A stretch of DNA of 64,000 bases from Ornithinibacillus californiensis (GCF_001038485.1 NZ_LDUE01000018.1:1-64000); one strand, 5' to 3'. Counted from the first letter of the stretch, positions 26,830-35,592 are shown. The notes: generated by a model from the sequence alone, not told the origin. Translations and numbers: made by a program.

Positions 26830-27722
26830 GACTCGTTCCAGCTTAAATCGGTAGGGATTTTTACTTGGGCTCCCTTTTGAGTCACGACGTATCCCGATAC
26901 ATTAACTGCATATTGAATAGCTTCCACTAATTTTAGATTCCTACACAGTCCAACTGTTAATGCTCCATTAAATGCATCACCTGCGCCAGTTGTATCGACA
27001 GCCTGTACGTTTCGTGCAGGGACCCATCCACTCTCTTTACCGTTAGTAAAATAAGCCCCCTTATCCCCCAACGTTACCACAACGGTTTTTACACCTTGCT
27101 CGATTAGCAAGTGACTCGCATCCTCAATGCTCTGATTAGTGCTTACTTCCATCCCACTCAATATCGCAAGTTCTGTCTCATTCGGTGTTAAAACATCCAC
27201 CAATGATAACATATCCTTAGCTAATGGTTGGGCTGGTGCTGGATTTAATATAACTGGGACCTGGCTTTCCCGGGCAATCATCATACCAGTAACTACCGAT
27301 TCCAAGGGGATTTCTAATTGCATCAAAACTGCATCCGCAGACTTAATAAGTTCCCTTGCTTCTTTTACAACTACCGGTTTCACGTCCGAATTGGCACCCT
27401 CCATTAGAACAATCGCATTTTCTCCTGTTTGGCTCACTTGAATCAACGCATTCCCGGTTATACCAAATTGATGTACATGATTAGTAGAGATACCATAGTT
27501 ATCTAGATTCTCTATCGCTCGCTTACCAAAATCATCCTGTCCTACACAACCAACAAAATCAACATCCGCACCTAATTGAGCCATAGCAACTGCTTGGTTA
27601 GCACCTTTGCCTCCGAAAAAAGTGTCAGAATTAGAGCTAGAAATTGTCTCGCCAGGTTTTACAATATGAGCAACATCATATACTAAATCAATATTGACAC
27701 TTCCAATGACAGCAACCCTCAT
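26826..27722 (-). CDS. rbsK: Ribokinase
   Basis: This 298-residue PfkB-family kinase has the ribokinase signatures SVNIDLVYDV at the start, FFGGKGANQAVA (about 36-47), LNPAPAQPL near 160, and DTTGAGDAFNGAL (about 245-257) with the catalytic aspartate. It phosphorylates D-ribose to ribose 5-phosphate in the cytoplasm. In this operon the ribose would come from the nucleoside hydrolase encoded further upstream. Start and stop overlap both neighbouring genes by 4 bp (ATGA), indicating tight translational coupling. Confidence 0.93.
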   Translation of the reverse strand: MRVAVIGSVNIDLVYDVAHIVKPGETISSSNSDTFFGGKGANQAVAMAQLGADVDFVGCVGQDDFGKRAIENLDNYGISTNHVHQFGITGNALIQVSQTGENAIVLMEGANSDVKPVVVKEARELIKSADAVLMQLEIPLESVVTGMMIARESQVPVILNPAPAQPLAKDMLSLVDVLTPNETELAILSGMEVSTNQSIEDASHLLIEQGVKTVVVTLGDKGAYFTNGKESGWVPARNVQAVDTTGAGDAFNGALTVGLCRNLKLVEAIQYAVNVSGYVVTQKGAQVKIPTDLSWNES

Positions 27723-28549
27723 TGTACTTTTTCCCCATTTACATATTGTTCTTTTAAGTACGCAACTAATTCACTTTTATGCAAAAGCCCCTTCGGTAAA
27801 CCTAATAATGCTCCCATTTGTGCGACTGCCGGCGGCTTTAACATGCTTTCCTGTAGAATATCCTCTTGATAGAAAATGTCGGACGCTTTTCCATCTGCAA
27901 TAATACGGCGATTGGCCATGACAACAATCCGTTCAAAATGCTCCGTGACAAATTCCATATCATGGGTAATCGTAATAACCGTCTTTCCTAGTTTCTCCAA
28001 TTCCTTTAGCATTTTCCCCAATAGGGCAAGCCCAATCTTATCTTGCCCTGCTGTCGGTTCATCCAAAATAATTACATCACAATCCATAGCAATCACCGAA
28101 GCAATCGTTACAAATTTACGCATAGAATATGGCATATTATACGGATTCTCTTCTCGATAATCACTAATCCCACACAGGTCGATAGCCCAGTTCGTTATAT
28201 CTTCTATTTTTTCATCATCAAATCCCATATTCCGTGGACCAAATCGTACCTCATCAATCACTTCATTATGGAAAATTTGATCATCGGGGTTTTGAAAAAC
28301 ATACCCTACTTTTCTTGATAACTGTGCAGTTGTTTTATCCTTCGTATTCCATTCACCAACATGCACTTCTCCAGCAGTTGGCTTTAAGAGTCCATTCATT
28401 AATTTTACCGCAGTCGTTTTACCTGCCCCGTTTTGTCCAATAATGGCTACCCTCTGTCCACTTGGAATGTCTAGGGATAAATTTTCATTGGCGGTTGTAC
28501 CATCAGGGTATGTAAAACTAACATCATCCAATATAATCTTTGTCATCAT
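27719..28549 (-). CDS. ECF transporter ATPase, second subunit, with altered signature motif
   Basis: The 276-residue ATPase has Walker A GQNGAGKTT, Q-loop VFQNPDDQIF, and Walker B DVIILDEPTAGQD followed by the switch H in TITHDMEF. The ABC signature LSGGQ is replaced by MPYSMRK (about residues 136-142), so in the heterodimer one ATP site would be non-canonical. This alteration occurs in a branch of ECF-type ATPases. It pairs with the ATPase encoded directly upstream (4-bp overlap), which keeps LSGGQ. It powers the ECF complex with the T and S proteins. Confidence 0.9.
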   Translation of the reverse strand: MMTKIILDDVSFTYPDGTTANENLSLDIPSGQRVAIIGQNGAGKTTAVKLMNGLLKPTAGEVHVGEWNTKDKTTAQLSRKVGYVFQNPDDQIFHNEVIDEVRFGPRNMGFDDEKIEDITNWAIDLCGISDYREENPYNMPYSMRKFVTIASVIAMDCDVIILDEPTAGQDKIGLALLGKMLKELEKLGKTVITITHDMEFVTEHFERIVVMANRRIIADGKASDIFYQEDILQESMLKPPAVAQMGALLGLPKGLLHKSELVAYLKEQYVNGEKVQ

Positions 28550-29400
28550 ACATCCCCCCTATTATGCTTAAAGCAAGTTGTTATCTCAGAATCTCGTATC
28601 GGTACAAAGTTCAAATCGACTCCCATCTCTTGAAGTTCTAAGGCAATTTCAGTTACATGTGGGTACTGGATGTTTGCTTTTCTAAACAGTGGATCTGCTA
28701 GAACATCTCGAGTAGGTCCTTGCATTAACACTTTTCCTTGGTCCAGTACAATTAACTCATCGGAATACTCAGCAACTAGATCCATTTTATGTTCTACTAG
28801 AATAATAGTTTTACCTTTTTCCTTCATTAAACGAATGATTTCAAATACTTGTTCTGTCCCAATAGGATCAAGCTGGGATGATGGTTCATCAATGACTAAG
28901 ATATCTGGTTCCATCACAATAATCGAAGCTAGTGCAACACGCTGACGTTGTCCCCCAGAAAGCTCAAATGGATTTTTATCCCGTAGATGTTGTATATTTA
29001 CTAGTGTTAGTACTTCTTCTACTCTTTCATAAATCTCTTCCACTGGCACTCCTAAGTTTTCCAATCCATAAGCAATCTCGCCAAAAACATTATCTTTAAC
29101 ACCAGAAATTTGGATGAAAGGGTTTTGAAACACAAAGCCAACTTTTTCTCCTAGCTGACCTAGCTGAAAACCAGATAAATCTTGACCCTCTAAAGTGATC
29201 GCCCCTTCCAATTCTCCCTTATGGAAGTGAGGAATAAACCCTCTTAGGATATTACAAAGTGTGGTTTTCCCAGAGCCATTATTTCCAACAATAGAAACAA
29301 AACTACCTTTTTTAATCTCTAGGGAAACATCCTTCAACACCCACTCTTCTCCAATTGGGTATCGATACGATACATTTTCTAGTTGAATGATAGCTGTCAT
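28546..29400 (-). CDS. ECF transporter ATPase, first subunit
   Basis: From the ATG at 29400, seven bases after GGAGGT, the protein has 284 residues. Walker A is GNNGSGKTTL, Q-loop VFQNPFIQI, signature ELSGGQRQRVALASII, Walker B ILVIDEPSSQLD, and the switch histidine is in LVEHKMDLV. All catalytic motifs are intact. It forms a heterodimeric motor with the following ATPase, and both bind the T component. It overlaps the T-component gene by 4 bp. A TTG at 29415 in the same frame would lie before the ribosome site and is not used here. Confidence 0.92.
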   Translation of the reverse strand: MTAIIQLENVSYRYPIGEEWVLKDVSLEIKKGSFVSIVGNNGSGKTTLCNILRGFIPHFHKGELEGAITLEGQDLSGFQLGQLGEKVGFVFQNPFIQISGVKDNVFGEIAYGLENLGVPVEEIYERVEEVLTLVNIQHLRDKNPFELSGGQRQRVALASIIVMEPDILVIDEPSSQLDPIGTEQVFEIIRLMKEKGKTIILVEHKMDLVAEYSDELIVLDQGKVLMQGPTRDVLADPLFRKANIQYPHVTEIALELQEMGVDLNFVPIRDSEITTCFKHNRGDV

Positions 29401-30140
29401 AAGAAAAACCTCCAAACAAGTAGTCCAATACTAAGGATGAGATACGTCCAATTTAATATTCGATCGATAGGGCGCTTTGTTAATTGGTGTAGACTAGTTT
29501 TTGGCCCAGGTGCTGAAAAGGCTCTTGATTCCAACGTAATCGCTCTTTCCTCCGTGCTTGCAATGGAAGATAGAATTAATGGGGTTAATGTCGGAAAGAA
29601 GGCCTTTGCCCGAACCTTTAATGATCCCTCTGTTTCCACGCCCCTTGTTTTTTGAGCCTCCATAATCGTATTCGATTGGCGGCGCATTTCTGGAATGATC
29701 TGCAGTGTAGATAACACGATATAGGCACCAGTTGGTGGTAAGCCAATATCCTCAAGTGCTTTTACAAAATCTTTTACATCTACAATACGGAAAAATAATA
29801 TAAAAGCAGCACCAATTGCTAAAATACGTGACGTTAACTTGAGTCCATATTGCAACCCTTCCGAGGACATTTCAAAAATCCACCATGTACCAATCACACT
29901 GTCCCCTGGATAGAAGAATAATTGCATTAAAAATACAATGGCTAATAAAATTAGTAGTGTTTTTGAGATAAAGGAAATAAATGACTTGGCCACGCCTGCA
30001 ATAGCAGCAATAATAATTAAAATGGGAAACCAAGCATAAGCAAAAAGATAGCTTGGTACAATAATGACGGAAACAGTAATGAATACTGCTAGGTAGAATT
30101 TCGTTAATGGATGCAAGGCCAGAATTGGATTTTGTTTCAT
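29397..30140 (-). CDS. ecfT: ECF transporter T component (EcfT)
   Basis: This 247-residue membrane protein has about five spans and a long cytoplasmic coupling-helix region. Two coupling motifs are visible: EAQKTRGVE and the ITLESRAFS segment, which correspond to the paired x-R-G/x-R-A motifs that contact the ATPases. It links the substrate-binding S protein to the ATPase pair. The start follows AAAGGAG. It lies 88 bp after the S gene, with a hairpin in between that may lower its expression relative to S. Confidence 0.9.
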   Translation of the reverse strand: MKQNPILALHPLTKFYLAVFITVSVIIVPSYLFAYAWFPILIIIAAIAGVAKSFISFISKTLLILLAIVFLMQLFFYPGDSVIGTWWIFEMSSEGLQYGLKLTSRILAIGAAFILFFRIVDVKDFVKALEDIGLPPTGAYIVLSTLQIIPEMRRQSNTIMEAQKTRGVETEGSLKVRAKAFFPTLTPLILSSIASTEERAITLESRAFSAPGPKTSLHQLTKRPIDRILNWTYLILSIGLLVWRFFL

Positions 30141-30175
30141 GATGTAACTCCTTTCAGTACAGTAATAAAGAAAAG

Positions 30176-30221
30176 TTCCCCACCGTATATATATCCGTAC
30201 GCTCGTGCTGAAGGTGGGGAA
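30176..30221 (-). terminator. Intercistronic hairpin between ECF S and T genes
   Basis: A perfect 9-bp stem (TTCCCCACC at 30176-30184 with 30213-30221) is followed on the minus strand by a T-rich stretch (CTTTTCTTTATT). It is probably a leaky terminator or mRNA-stabilising element, allowing excess S component. Confidence 0.6.
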
Positions 30222-30228
30222 ATGTCAA

Positions 30229-30849
30229 TTAAGAAGCCTTTTTGTTGCTATTATTCTTGCTTTTTTTCATATATAAATGACCGTATTTCATTTTAGATAG
30301 ATAACGATCAGATATACTCTTCACAACAAAATATACTAATAATGTAGAGATAACTTTGTCTGCAATCTCAGTAATAATAGTAGAAGAAAATACAGCTCCC
30401 CAAATATTTTGACCCATAGCTAAGAACGCTGCAGTAATTGCAGAGGAAGTGTTACCAGTTGCTCCACCGAAGAAAAGAACGGTGATCGGTGCAGATACAA
30501 CAACAGCAATTAATGTAATAACAAGACCTGAGAATATTGTTTTATAAATATTGCGGAACATTCCATATTTCGATAGGAGACCAGCCGCTACACCAATTGC
30601 CATGGAAGTTACAACATATGGGAAATATACTGGGTTAAAAATTGCCGTAATAGAATTTGTGATAAGTGCACCTATTAAAGCTACCCAAGGTCCAGCAATA
30701 ACACCAATCAGAATCGTCCCAATCGTATCTAAGAAAATTGGAAGTCTCAGTATCTGAGCTACCTGAAATCCAACAAAGTTTACTGCGATACCAATAGGAA
30801 TAAGTAAAATGGCTAACAAACTAAAATCTTCCTTAATCTTTTTAAACAT
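30229..30849 (-). CDS. ECF transporter S component, probably for a nucleoside or ribose
   Basis: The 206-residue integral membrane protein has about six spans, with the internal pattern of ECF S proteins (FLDTIGTILIGVIAGPWVALIGALITN, where glycines line the helices) and a lysine-rich C-terminal tail. It is not one of the S proteins I can name by sequence. It is encoded between a nucleoside hydrolase and EcfT-A-A' plus ribokinase, so a nucleoside ligand is the most consistent guess. The start follows GGAGGAAAAAGAG and overlaps the hydrolase gene by 8 bp. Confidence 0.85.
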   Translation of the reverse strand: MFKKIKEDFSLLAILLIPIGIAVNFVGFQVAQILRLPIFLDTIGTILIGVIAGPWVALIGALITNSITAIFNPVYFPYVVTSMAIGVAAGLLSKYGMFRNIYKTIFSGLVITLIAVVVSAPITVLFFGGATGNTSSAITAAFLAMGQNIWGAVFSSTIITEIADKVISTLLVYFVVKSISDRYLSKMKYGHLYMKKSKNNSNKKAS

Positions 30850-31816
30850 CTCTTTTTCCTCCTTTAATTAATTGCTCTGCTTTTTGAATTGCCTCTATAA
30901 ACCTATCAACAAACTCCTTGCGTTTTACCGTATGAAGTACATGGACATTTTTTGGATACGGTAACGACTGTGTGTAATCTACTACGGTTGTTCCCTTTGT
31001 GAGCTTCCCTTCTGTTTCAATCGCTACATAGCAATCATCTCCTTGAAATAGATTTGGTTCTACGACATAGGCAACTGCACATAGGTCGTGTAACCGTATA
31101 TTAGTAGCAAAGCCTTCTTCATGAAAAGCTGTTTGTTTAGCTGCTCTTCTGTAAAATTTCATTAACTCTACTAATCGATCAGAAAGCTCTGTTCCAATTT
31201 CCTCAATTTCCTTTAGATCACTCTCATCTAAAAAGGCTTTATGCGTGACATCCAAACCACTCATTACAATAGGTACACCAGAGCGGAATACAATATCGGC
31301 TGCATGCGGGTCAACATATACATTAAACTCTGCTGTCGGTGTCATATTGCCCCCTACAGCAGCTCCACCCATAAAGGATATGTACCGAATCTTAGCTTTC
31401 ACCTCTGGATGTGCTAAAAAGAGTGCACCGATATTTGTCAATGGCCCTGTGGCAATTAGAACAACCGGTTCCGGACTTTTCGTAATCCTCTCATATAACG
31501 CTTGAATTGCTGATCGACTACTCTCTTCAAAATCCGGTTCAGGAAAAATAACATCCCCCAACCCTGACTCACCATGAACGTCTTCAGCCACTTCTAACTC
31601 CTGAAAGAGTGGCTGCTCTAAGCCACGAGCAACTTCAATTTCCTGATTCATATAGCTAAGAAAGCTTCTCGCATTGTACGTAGTCTTCGCTTGTGTTTGG
31701 TTTCCTGCTTCAGTTGTAATTAATAAAATATCTAGTTCTGTCCTGACAAAGGCAAACAAAAGCGCCATCACATCATCAATGCCTGGATCACAATCAATAA
31801 TTACTGGTATTCTCAT
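30842..31816 (-). CDS. Inosine/uridine-preferring nucleoside hydrolase
   Basis: The 324-residue enzyme has the calcium-binding N-terminal motif DCDPGIDD (residues 8-15), the ATGPLTNIGAL segment, FMGGA, EFNVYVDPHAA with N and E substrate contacts, and a later HDLCAV with the active-site H and D. It splits ribonucleosides to ribose and free base in the cytoplasm. There is no signal peptide. Overlap with the regulator gene upstream and the S component downstream places it in the nucleoside-salvage operon; the ribose would go to the ribokinase encoded downstream. Base specificity is not predictable. Confidence 0.92.
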   Translation of the reverse strand: MRIPVIIDCDPGIDDVMALLFAFVRTELDILLITTEAGNQTQAKTTYNARSFLSYMNQEIEVARGLEQPLFQELEVAEDVHGESGLGDVIFPEPDFEESSRSAIQALYERITKSPEPVVLIATGPLTNIGALFLAHPEVKAKIRYISFMGGAAVGGNMTPTAEFNVYVDPHAADIVFRSGVPIVMSGLDVTHKAFLDESDLKEIEEIGTELSDRLVELMKFYRRAAKQTAFHEEGFATNIRLHDLCAVAYVVEPNLFQGDDCYVAIETEGKLTKGTTVVDYTQSLPYPKNVHVLHTVKRKEFVDRFIEAIQKAEQLIKGGKRDV

Positions 31817-32832
31817 TTCTGTTCACTCCTCACTAATGGAATCGTACTTTCCCTTATGACTAACGTTGGCTCGTATAGCAACGATTCTACTGGTTCTTTA
31901 TTTATTTTTTTAATTAACAATCGGACACTATCTTGGCCCATTTGATAGGTATTCTGCCTAATAGTAGTCAGTTTTGGATGCAGCACCTGTGCGAATGGAA
32001 TATCATCAAATCCTACTACGGAAAGATCATTTGGAATGGACATCCCTAATTCAAAAATAGCTTGATAGATTCCACAAGCCATTAAATCATTTGCTGCAAA
32101 AATAGCAGTAGCCTTGTTCTTTTGGAAGAATTCCTTCGCTTGGACGTATGCATCTTCTAAATGATAGTTTCCATTTAATATGTAATATTCCGGAACAGAA
32201 ATATCATGCTCATCCATTGCCTGTAAAAAACCTTTTAAACGTTTAGTAGAATTCATCACATCTGGTGGCCCTGTCATACAGGCAATTTGATGATGCCCCA
32301 TCTCAATGAGATGTTTTCCAGCTAAATAACCACCTTGAAAGTCGTCTAGCAACACTCTTGACGAATTGGAATCCTCACTTCCTCGGTCCATCAAAATATA
32401 GGGAATGTTGGATGCGGATAAGAACTCCTCACTTCTACTAGTCAACTTGTTCATACTTGCTAGTAGGACACCATCAACTTGTTGTTCCTTCAGTAACCGA
32501 ATATACTTTTCTTCTTTATCCGATTGATCATCGGAATTACAAATAATTAAACTATATCCATTCTGAGCCGCCTCATCCTCTGCCCCCCTGCAAATCTCTG
32601 GAAAGAAAGGGTTTAAGATGTTTGGAACAATTAACCCAAGCAAATTGGACTTCTTCGTAATCAAGCCTCTAGCAAAAGAATTAGGCTGATAATTCTTTTG
32701 CCTCGCTACTTCCAAAATCCTTTCCCTAGTTTCCTCCGACACCCCTTCTTTTTTATTATTTAATGCACGAGAAATAGTTGTAATCGAATAACCAGTTTCA
32801 CGAGCGAGATCTTTAATCGTATACTTACTCAA
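31813..32832 (-). CDS. LacI-family repressor of the nucleoside operon
   Basis: With the TTG start at 32832 (three bases after AAGGGTGAT) the protein has 339 residues; an ATG 15 bp upstream has no ribosome site. The LacI helix-turn-helix is at the N-terminus (YTIKDLARETGYSITTISRALNNK) with hinge region YQPNSFARGL. The periplasmic-binding-protein-like ligand domain follows (FAANDLMACGIYQ, VVGFDDIPFAQVLHPKLTT). It heads the operon and overlaps the hydrolase gene. ACGAAAACGTTTTCGT lies between its promoter and start, indicating autoregulation. The ligand is likely ribose or a nucleoside. Confidence 0.92.
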   Translation of the reverse strand: MSKYTIKDLARETGYSITTISRALNNKKEGVSEETRERILEVARQKNYQPNSFARGLITKKSNLLGLIVPNILNPFFPEICRGAEDEAAQNGYSLIICNSDDQSDKEEKYIRLLKEQQVDGVLLASMNKLTSRSEEFLSASNIPYILMDRGSEDSNSSRVLLDDFQGGYLAGKHLIEMGHHQIACMTGPPDVMNSTKRLKGFLQAMDEHDISVPEYYILNGNYHLEDAYVQAKEFFQKNKATAIFAANDLMACGIYQAIFELGMSIPNDLSVVGFDDIPFAQVLHPKLTTIRQNTYQMGQDSVRLLIKKINKEPVESLLYEPTLVIRESTIPLVRSEQK

Positions 32833-32850
32833 GTGATCACCCTTCATAGG

Positions 32851-32877
32851 GAAAACGTTTTACGAAAACGTTTTCGT
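32851..32877. promoter_or_regulatory. LacI-type operators of the nucleoside operon
   Basis: A perfect 16-bp CG-centred palindrome ACGAAAACGTTTTCGT lies at 32862-32877, next to a second ACGT-centred near-palindrome GAAAACGTTTTAC at 32851-32863. Both lie downstream of the predicted -10 box, the usual place for a roadblock operator. Confidence 0.85.
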
Positions 32878-32887
32878 TATAGTTCAT

Positions 32888-32916
32888 ATAATAATGTAAG
32901 GGTTTTCATTAGTCAA
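32888..32916 (-). promoter_or_regulatory. Promoter of the nucleoside operon
   Basis: On the minus strand, TTGACT (32911-32916), a 17-bp spacer and TATTAT (32888-32893). The LacI operators follow immediately downstream. Confidence 0.8.
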
Positions 32917-32984
32917 TACAATTTAAATTATTTTTTGAAAAATCTGTACTGATGCACTACTTAAATAATAATCGATTCATAAAT

Positions 32985-33087
32985 TTCCGGTATAACCAGC
33001 TATTGATGGATGACCGTTAAAAGAATGGGGTTCTATAATTTATCTAAGTGTGTAATCCAGACTTACATACTTTATTTGACAGACCCT
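32985..33087 (+). pseudogene. Relic of an IS256-family element right end
   Basis: This is homologous to the end of the transposase gene and terminal repeat at 710-818. The decayed frame still reads NQLLMDDR where the other copy has NQLLMNER, but has stop codons after that. The terminal part CTTACATACTTTATTTGACA then GACCCT (33062-33087) matches the intact end CTTACACACTTTATTTGACA then ACCCC. No more of the element is found upstream, so it was truncated before or after decay. Confidence 0.8.
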
Positions 33088-33152
33088 CTTTCGCAAATGA
33101 ATAGGAGAGACAGTATTCATTAATGGAAAAACACTCCCTTGTAAAACAACAA

Positions 33153-33187
33153 AATATCCCACTAAGCACACAGCCTAGTGGGATATT
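33153..33187. terminator. Strong bidirectional terminator-like hairpin
   Basis: A perfect 12-bp stem (AATATCCCACTA at 33153-33164 with 33176-33187) with an 11-base loop and flanking A/T runs. On the minus strand it follows the dehydrogenase relic, whose former transcript it would end. Confidence 0.75.
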
Positions 33188-33190
33188 ATA

Positions 33191-33334
33191 TCAATCTCTA
33201 CTAAATACATCTCGAGTATAAACCTTATCCTTAACATCTCTCAACTCATCAGACAACCTATTAGCAACAATCACATCACTTACATTCTTAGGATGATTTC
33301 CAAAGATCCTTAATCCCTCTACATAAAACCCCAT
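33191..33334 (-). pseudogene. C-terminal remnant of a UDP-glucose 6-dehydrogenase (HasB/Ugd type)
   Basis: A 47-codon frame ends in SDVIVANRLSDELRDVKDKV followed by YTRDVFSRD, which closely resembles the extreme C-terminus of UDP-glucose dehydrogenases of the HasB type (about 390 residues). The N-terminal 340 or so residues are absent: the frame starts directly at the stop of the YeiH-like gene (TGATG overlap). It is best read as a truncated remnant with its own terminator kept at 33153-33187, suggesting that a polysaccharide precursor gene was lost here. Confidence 0.75.
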
Positions 33335-34362
33335 CACACAATAAAGAAAACAATAATCGATAATGCAACTGAAGTTAACACCATTGCCGTTAAAGGTCGT
33401 AGTGCTTTGGTACGAACATCTTTTAAACTAACATTTAATCCAAGTCCCACCATAGCAGCAGTTAACAACCACGTAGTAAATGTAAATACCCCTTCCATGA
33501 TGTTTTCAGAAACAGGAATGGTGTGCCCTAGCACATAACTTCCAAGTAGGCTACAAATTATAAAACCAACTAAGAACCAAGGAAAATCTATTTTTGAAGT
33601 TGCAGTTTCTTTACTTCTGTATCGCATGATTCCAATCAGAATAAAGCACAGTGGGATAAGCAAGAAAACACGCCCTAATTTCGCCAAAATACCAACTGCC
33701 AATGCGTCATCTCCTGCTGGAGCAGCAGCTAGTGCTACATGAGCTACCTCATGAAGGCTAGTTCCTGACCAGACACCATATTGAAGAGCGTCTAGCGGGA
33801 TCCAAGGGCGAATAATAATATAAATTATCGAAAAGATAGTTCCGATTAATGCGATAATACCAACGCTTATTGCTGTATCCTCATCTTTGGATTTGACGAT
33901 TGGGGCAACCGCTGCTATAGCTGCTGCTCCACAAACCCCGGTTCCAACTCCTAGTAATAAAGATATTTTTTTATCTACCTTAAATAGTTTAGCAAGTCCG
34001 ATTGTAGTCAAAATAGCAAAAATGATAACACCAGTATCACGTAACAAGAGCCATATACCATCTTGAAGAACAGCTACCATATTCAATTTTAATCCATATA
34101 AAATAATTGCTGCACGTAGTAATCGTTTGGATGAAAAGTTAATTCCATTTCTCAAGGTTTCCGGATACCCGAAGAATTGCCGATACAAAATGGCAATAAG
34201 TATTGCACATGCTAATTGCCCAATATGGCTAAATCCAGGCACTAATGCTAATATATAGCCAATTGAAGCAATTAAGAAGGTAAAGCCCACTCCCATACTC
34301 CATACAGTTCCTTGTGGTAATCTTTCCATTTTGGATTGTATGTTTAATCTCTCTGATGCCAT
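33334..34362 (-). CDS. YeiH/UPF0324-family membrane protein, putative sulfate exporter
   Basis: This 342-residue protein has about ten membrane spans and family motifs YGLKLNM, GTGVCGAAAIAAVAPIVKSKDED and the GVWSGTSLHEVAHVALAAA segment. The function of the family is not firmly known; some members are linked to sulfonate/sulfate metabolism. It is divergent from a LysR-type regulator, as in the YeiH/YeiE pair of enterobacteria and in several Bacillaceae. The start follows GGAGGTGTTGAA. The gene ends on the start of a dehydrogenase relic. Confidence 0.88.
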   Translation of the reverse strand: MASERLNIQSKMERLPQGTVWSMGVGFTFLIASIGYILALVPGFSHIGQLACAILIAILYRQFFGYPETLRNGINFSSKRLLRAAIILYGLKLNMVAVLQDGIWLLLRDTGVIIFAILTTIGLAKLFKVDKKISLLLGVGTGVCGAAAIAAVAPIVKSKDEDTAISVGIIALIGTIFSIIYIIIRPWIPLDALQYGVWSGTSLHEVAHVALAAAPAGDDALAVGILAKLGRVFLLIPLCFILIGIMRYRSKETATSKIDFPWFLVGFIICSLLGSYVLGHTIPVSENIMEGVFTFTTWLLTAAMVGLGLNVSLKDVRTKALRPLTAMVLTSVALSIIVFFIV

Positions 34363-34474
34363 TTCAACACCTCCATCTTTTACTATAGTAATCTTTCAAG
34401 TATAAGGAAAATAAATATATATGAATATTACCATAAGTGAAATGTTATAATTGTGTTATCGAGGAGGGCTAGGG

Positions 34475-35389
34475 ATGGATCAACAATTACAAGTTTTTAT
34501 TGCTGTAATAGAAAACGAAAATTTCACACGCGCAGCAGAAGAACTACATATGACACAACCTGCGGTCAGCCAATATATCCGTACTTTTGAAGAAAATTTA
34601 GGGGTAAGACTCTTTGATAGAACAAATAAATATGTTCGTGCTACGAAGGCAGGCGAAATTGTCTATCATCATGCAAAGGAAATTGTCGGTCTGTATACTA
34701 AAATGGAGAGTTTATTAGATGATTTAACCAACCATGTGAAAGGACCATTATCCATCGGTGCAAGTTATACCTTTGGAGAATATGTATTGCCACATCTTAT
34801 CGCAAAAATGAAGAAACAGTACCCGGAAATAAAACCGACTGTCACAATTGGAAATACAGTAAAAATTGCAGAATTAGTCCGATCCCATCAATTGGATGTA
34901 GGTATTATTGAAGGGCCATTGAAAGGTGAAAAACAATTAGAGATACAAGAATTTGCTGAAGACTTAATGGTATTAATCACCTCAACCAGTCATCAATTGA
35001 CTGTAAAAGGAAGTGTTCCAACCAAGGAAGAATTGGAAAAGGAGACTTGGATATTAAGAGAAAAAGGATCTGGCACACGTGAGGCCGCTGATAATATATT
35101 TAAACAACTACGTATTAACCCAAATAATATGATCTCTTTTGGAAGCACTCAAGCTGTTAAAGAAGCTGTTGCTGCTGGATTAGGAATTAGCCTACTAAGT
35201 CAGTTAACCGTTCAGAAAGAACTCAAATACGGAACAATAAAAATAATAAATATCCAGGATGTTCCATATATTAGACAATTCTCTATCATTACCAATTCAC
35301 CATTTCAGACAAAAGCAACTCAGGAGTTTATTTCAGTGTTGAAGGGGAACGTTCTATTGGCCTATATTATGGAAAACAAAAACTACTAA
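34475..35389 (+). CDS. LysR-family transcriptional regulator (YeiE/CysL-like)
   Basis: The 304-residue protein begins at ATG 34475 after GAGGAGG; an in-frame ATG at 34451 lies before the ribosome site. The winged helix at 1-60 (FTRAAEELHMTQPAVSQYIRTFEENLGVRLFDR) is canonical. A LysR substrate domain follows (LSIGASYTFGEYVLPHLI, DVGIIEG, GSGTREA). YeiE/CysL-type regulators control sulfur-related genes. Its gene is divergent from the YeiH-like gene with about 110 bp between them, which probably holds both promoters and the LysR binding site. Confidence 0.9.
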   Translation: MDQQLQVFIAVIENENFTRAAEELHMTQPAVSQYIRTFEENLGVRLFDRTNKYVRATKAGEIVYHHAKEIVGLYTKMESLLDDLTNHVKGPLSIGASYTFGEYVLPHLIAKMKKQYPEIKPTVTIGNTVKIAELVRSHQLDVGIIEGPLKGEKQLEIQEFAEDLMVLITSTSHQLTVKGSVPTKEELEKETWILREKGSGTREAADNIFKQLRINPNNMISFGSTQAVKEAVAAGLGISLLSQLTVQKELKYGTIKIINIQDVPYIRQFSIITNSPFQTKATQEFISVLKGNVLLAYIMENKNY

Positions 35390-35434
35390 GTTAGATTAGT
35401 AGCAATATCGTCCAAGAAATCACCGAATAATAAA

Positions 35435-35466
35435 AAATAGATCCACCATAAAGGGCGGATCCATTT
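35435..35466 (+). terminator. Terminator after the LysR gene
   Basis: AAATAGATCC (35435-35444) pairs with GGATCCATTT (35457-35466) apart from one position; a T-rich tail follows. Confidence 0.65.
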
Positions 35467-35539
35467 CTTGTATTTCCCTAATTTAATAATGATGCCAAAA
35501 TCATTCTAGAAGGTATGGGGACAATACATTATTAGGAGA

Positions 35540-35592
35540 CTAGGAGAGGGGACAGTCCCTCTGTGAAACATTTCACAGTCAACTGCCCCCTG
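35540..35592. repeat. GGGACA-type structured repeat
   Basis: Nested inverted repeats: GAGGGGACAGTCCCTC, then TGTGAAACATTTCACA, enclosed by AGGGGACAGT/ACTGCCCCCT. It is a larger member of the dispersed GGGACA family. The stretch from 35390 to 35676 otherwise holds only the LysR terminator. Confidence 0.55.
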
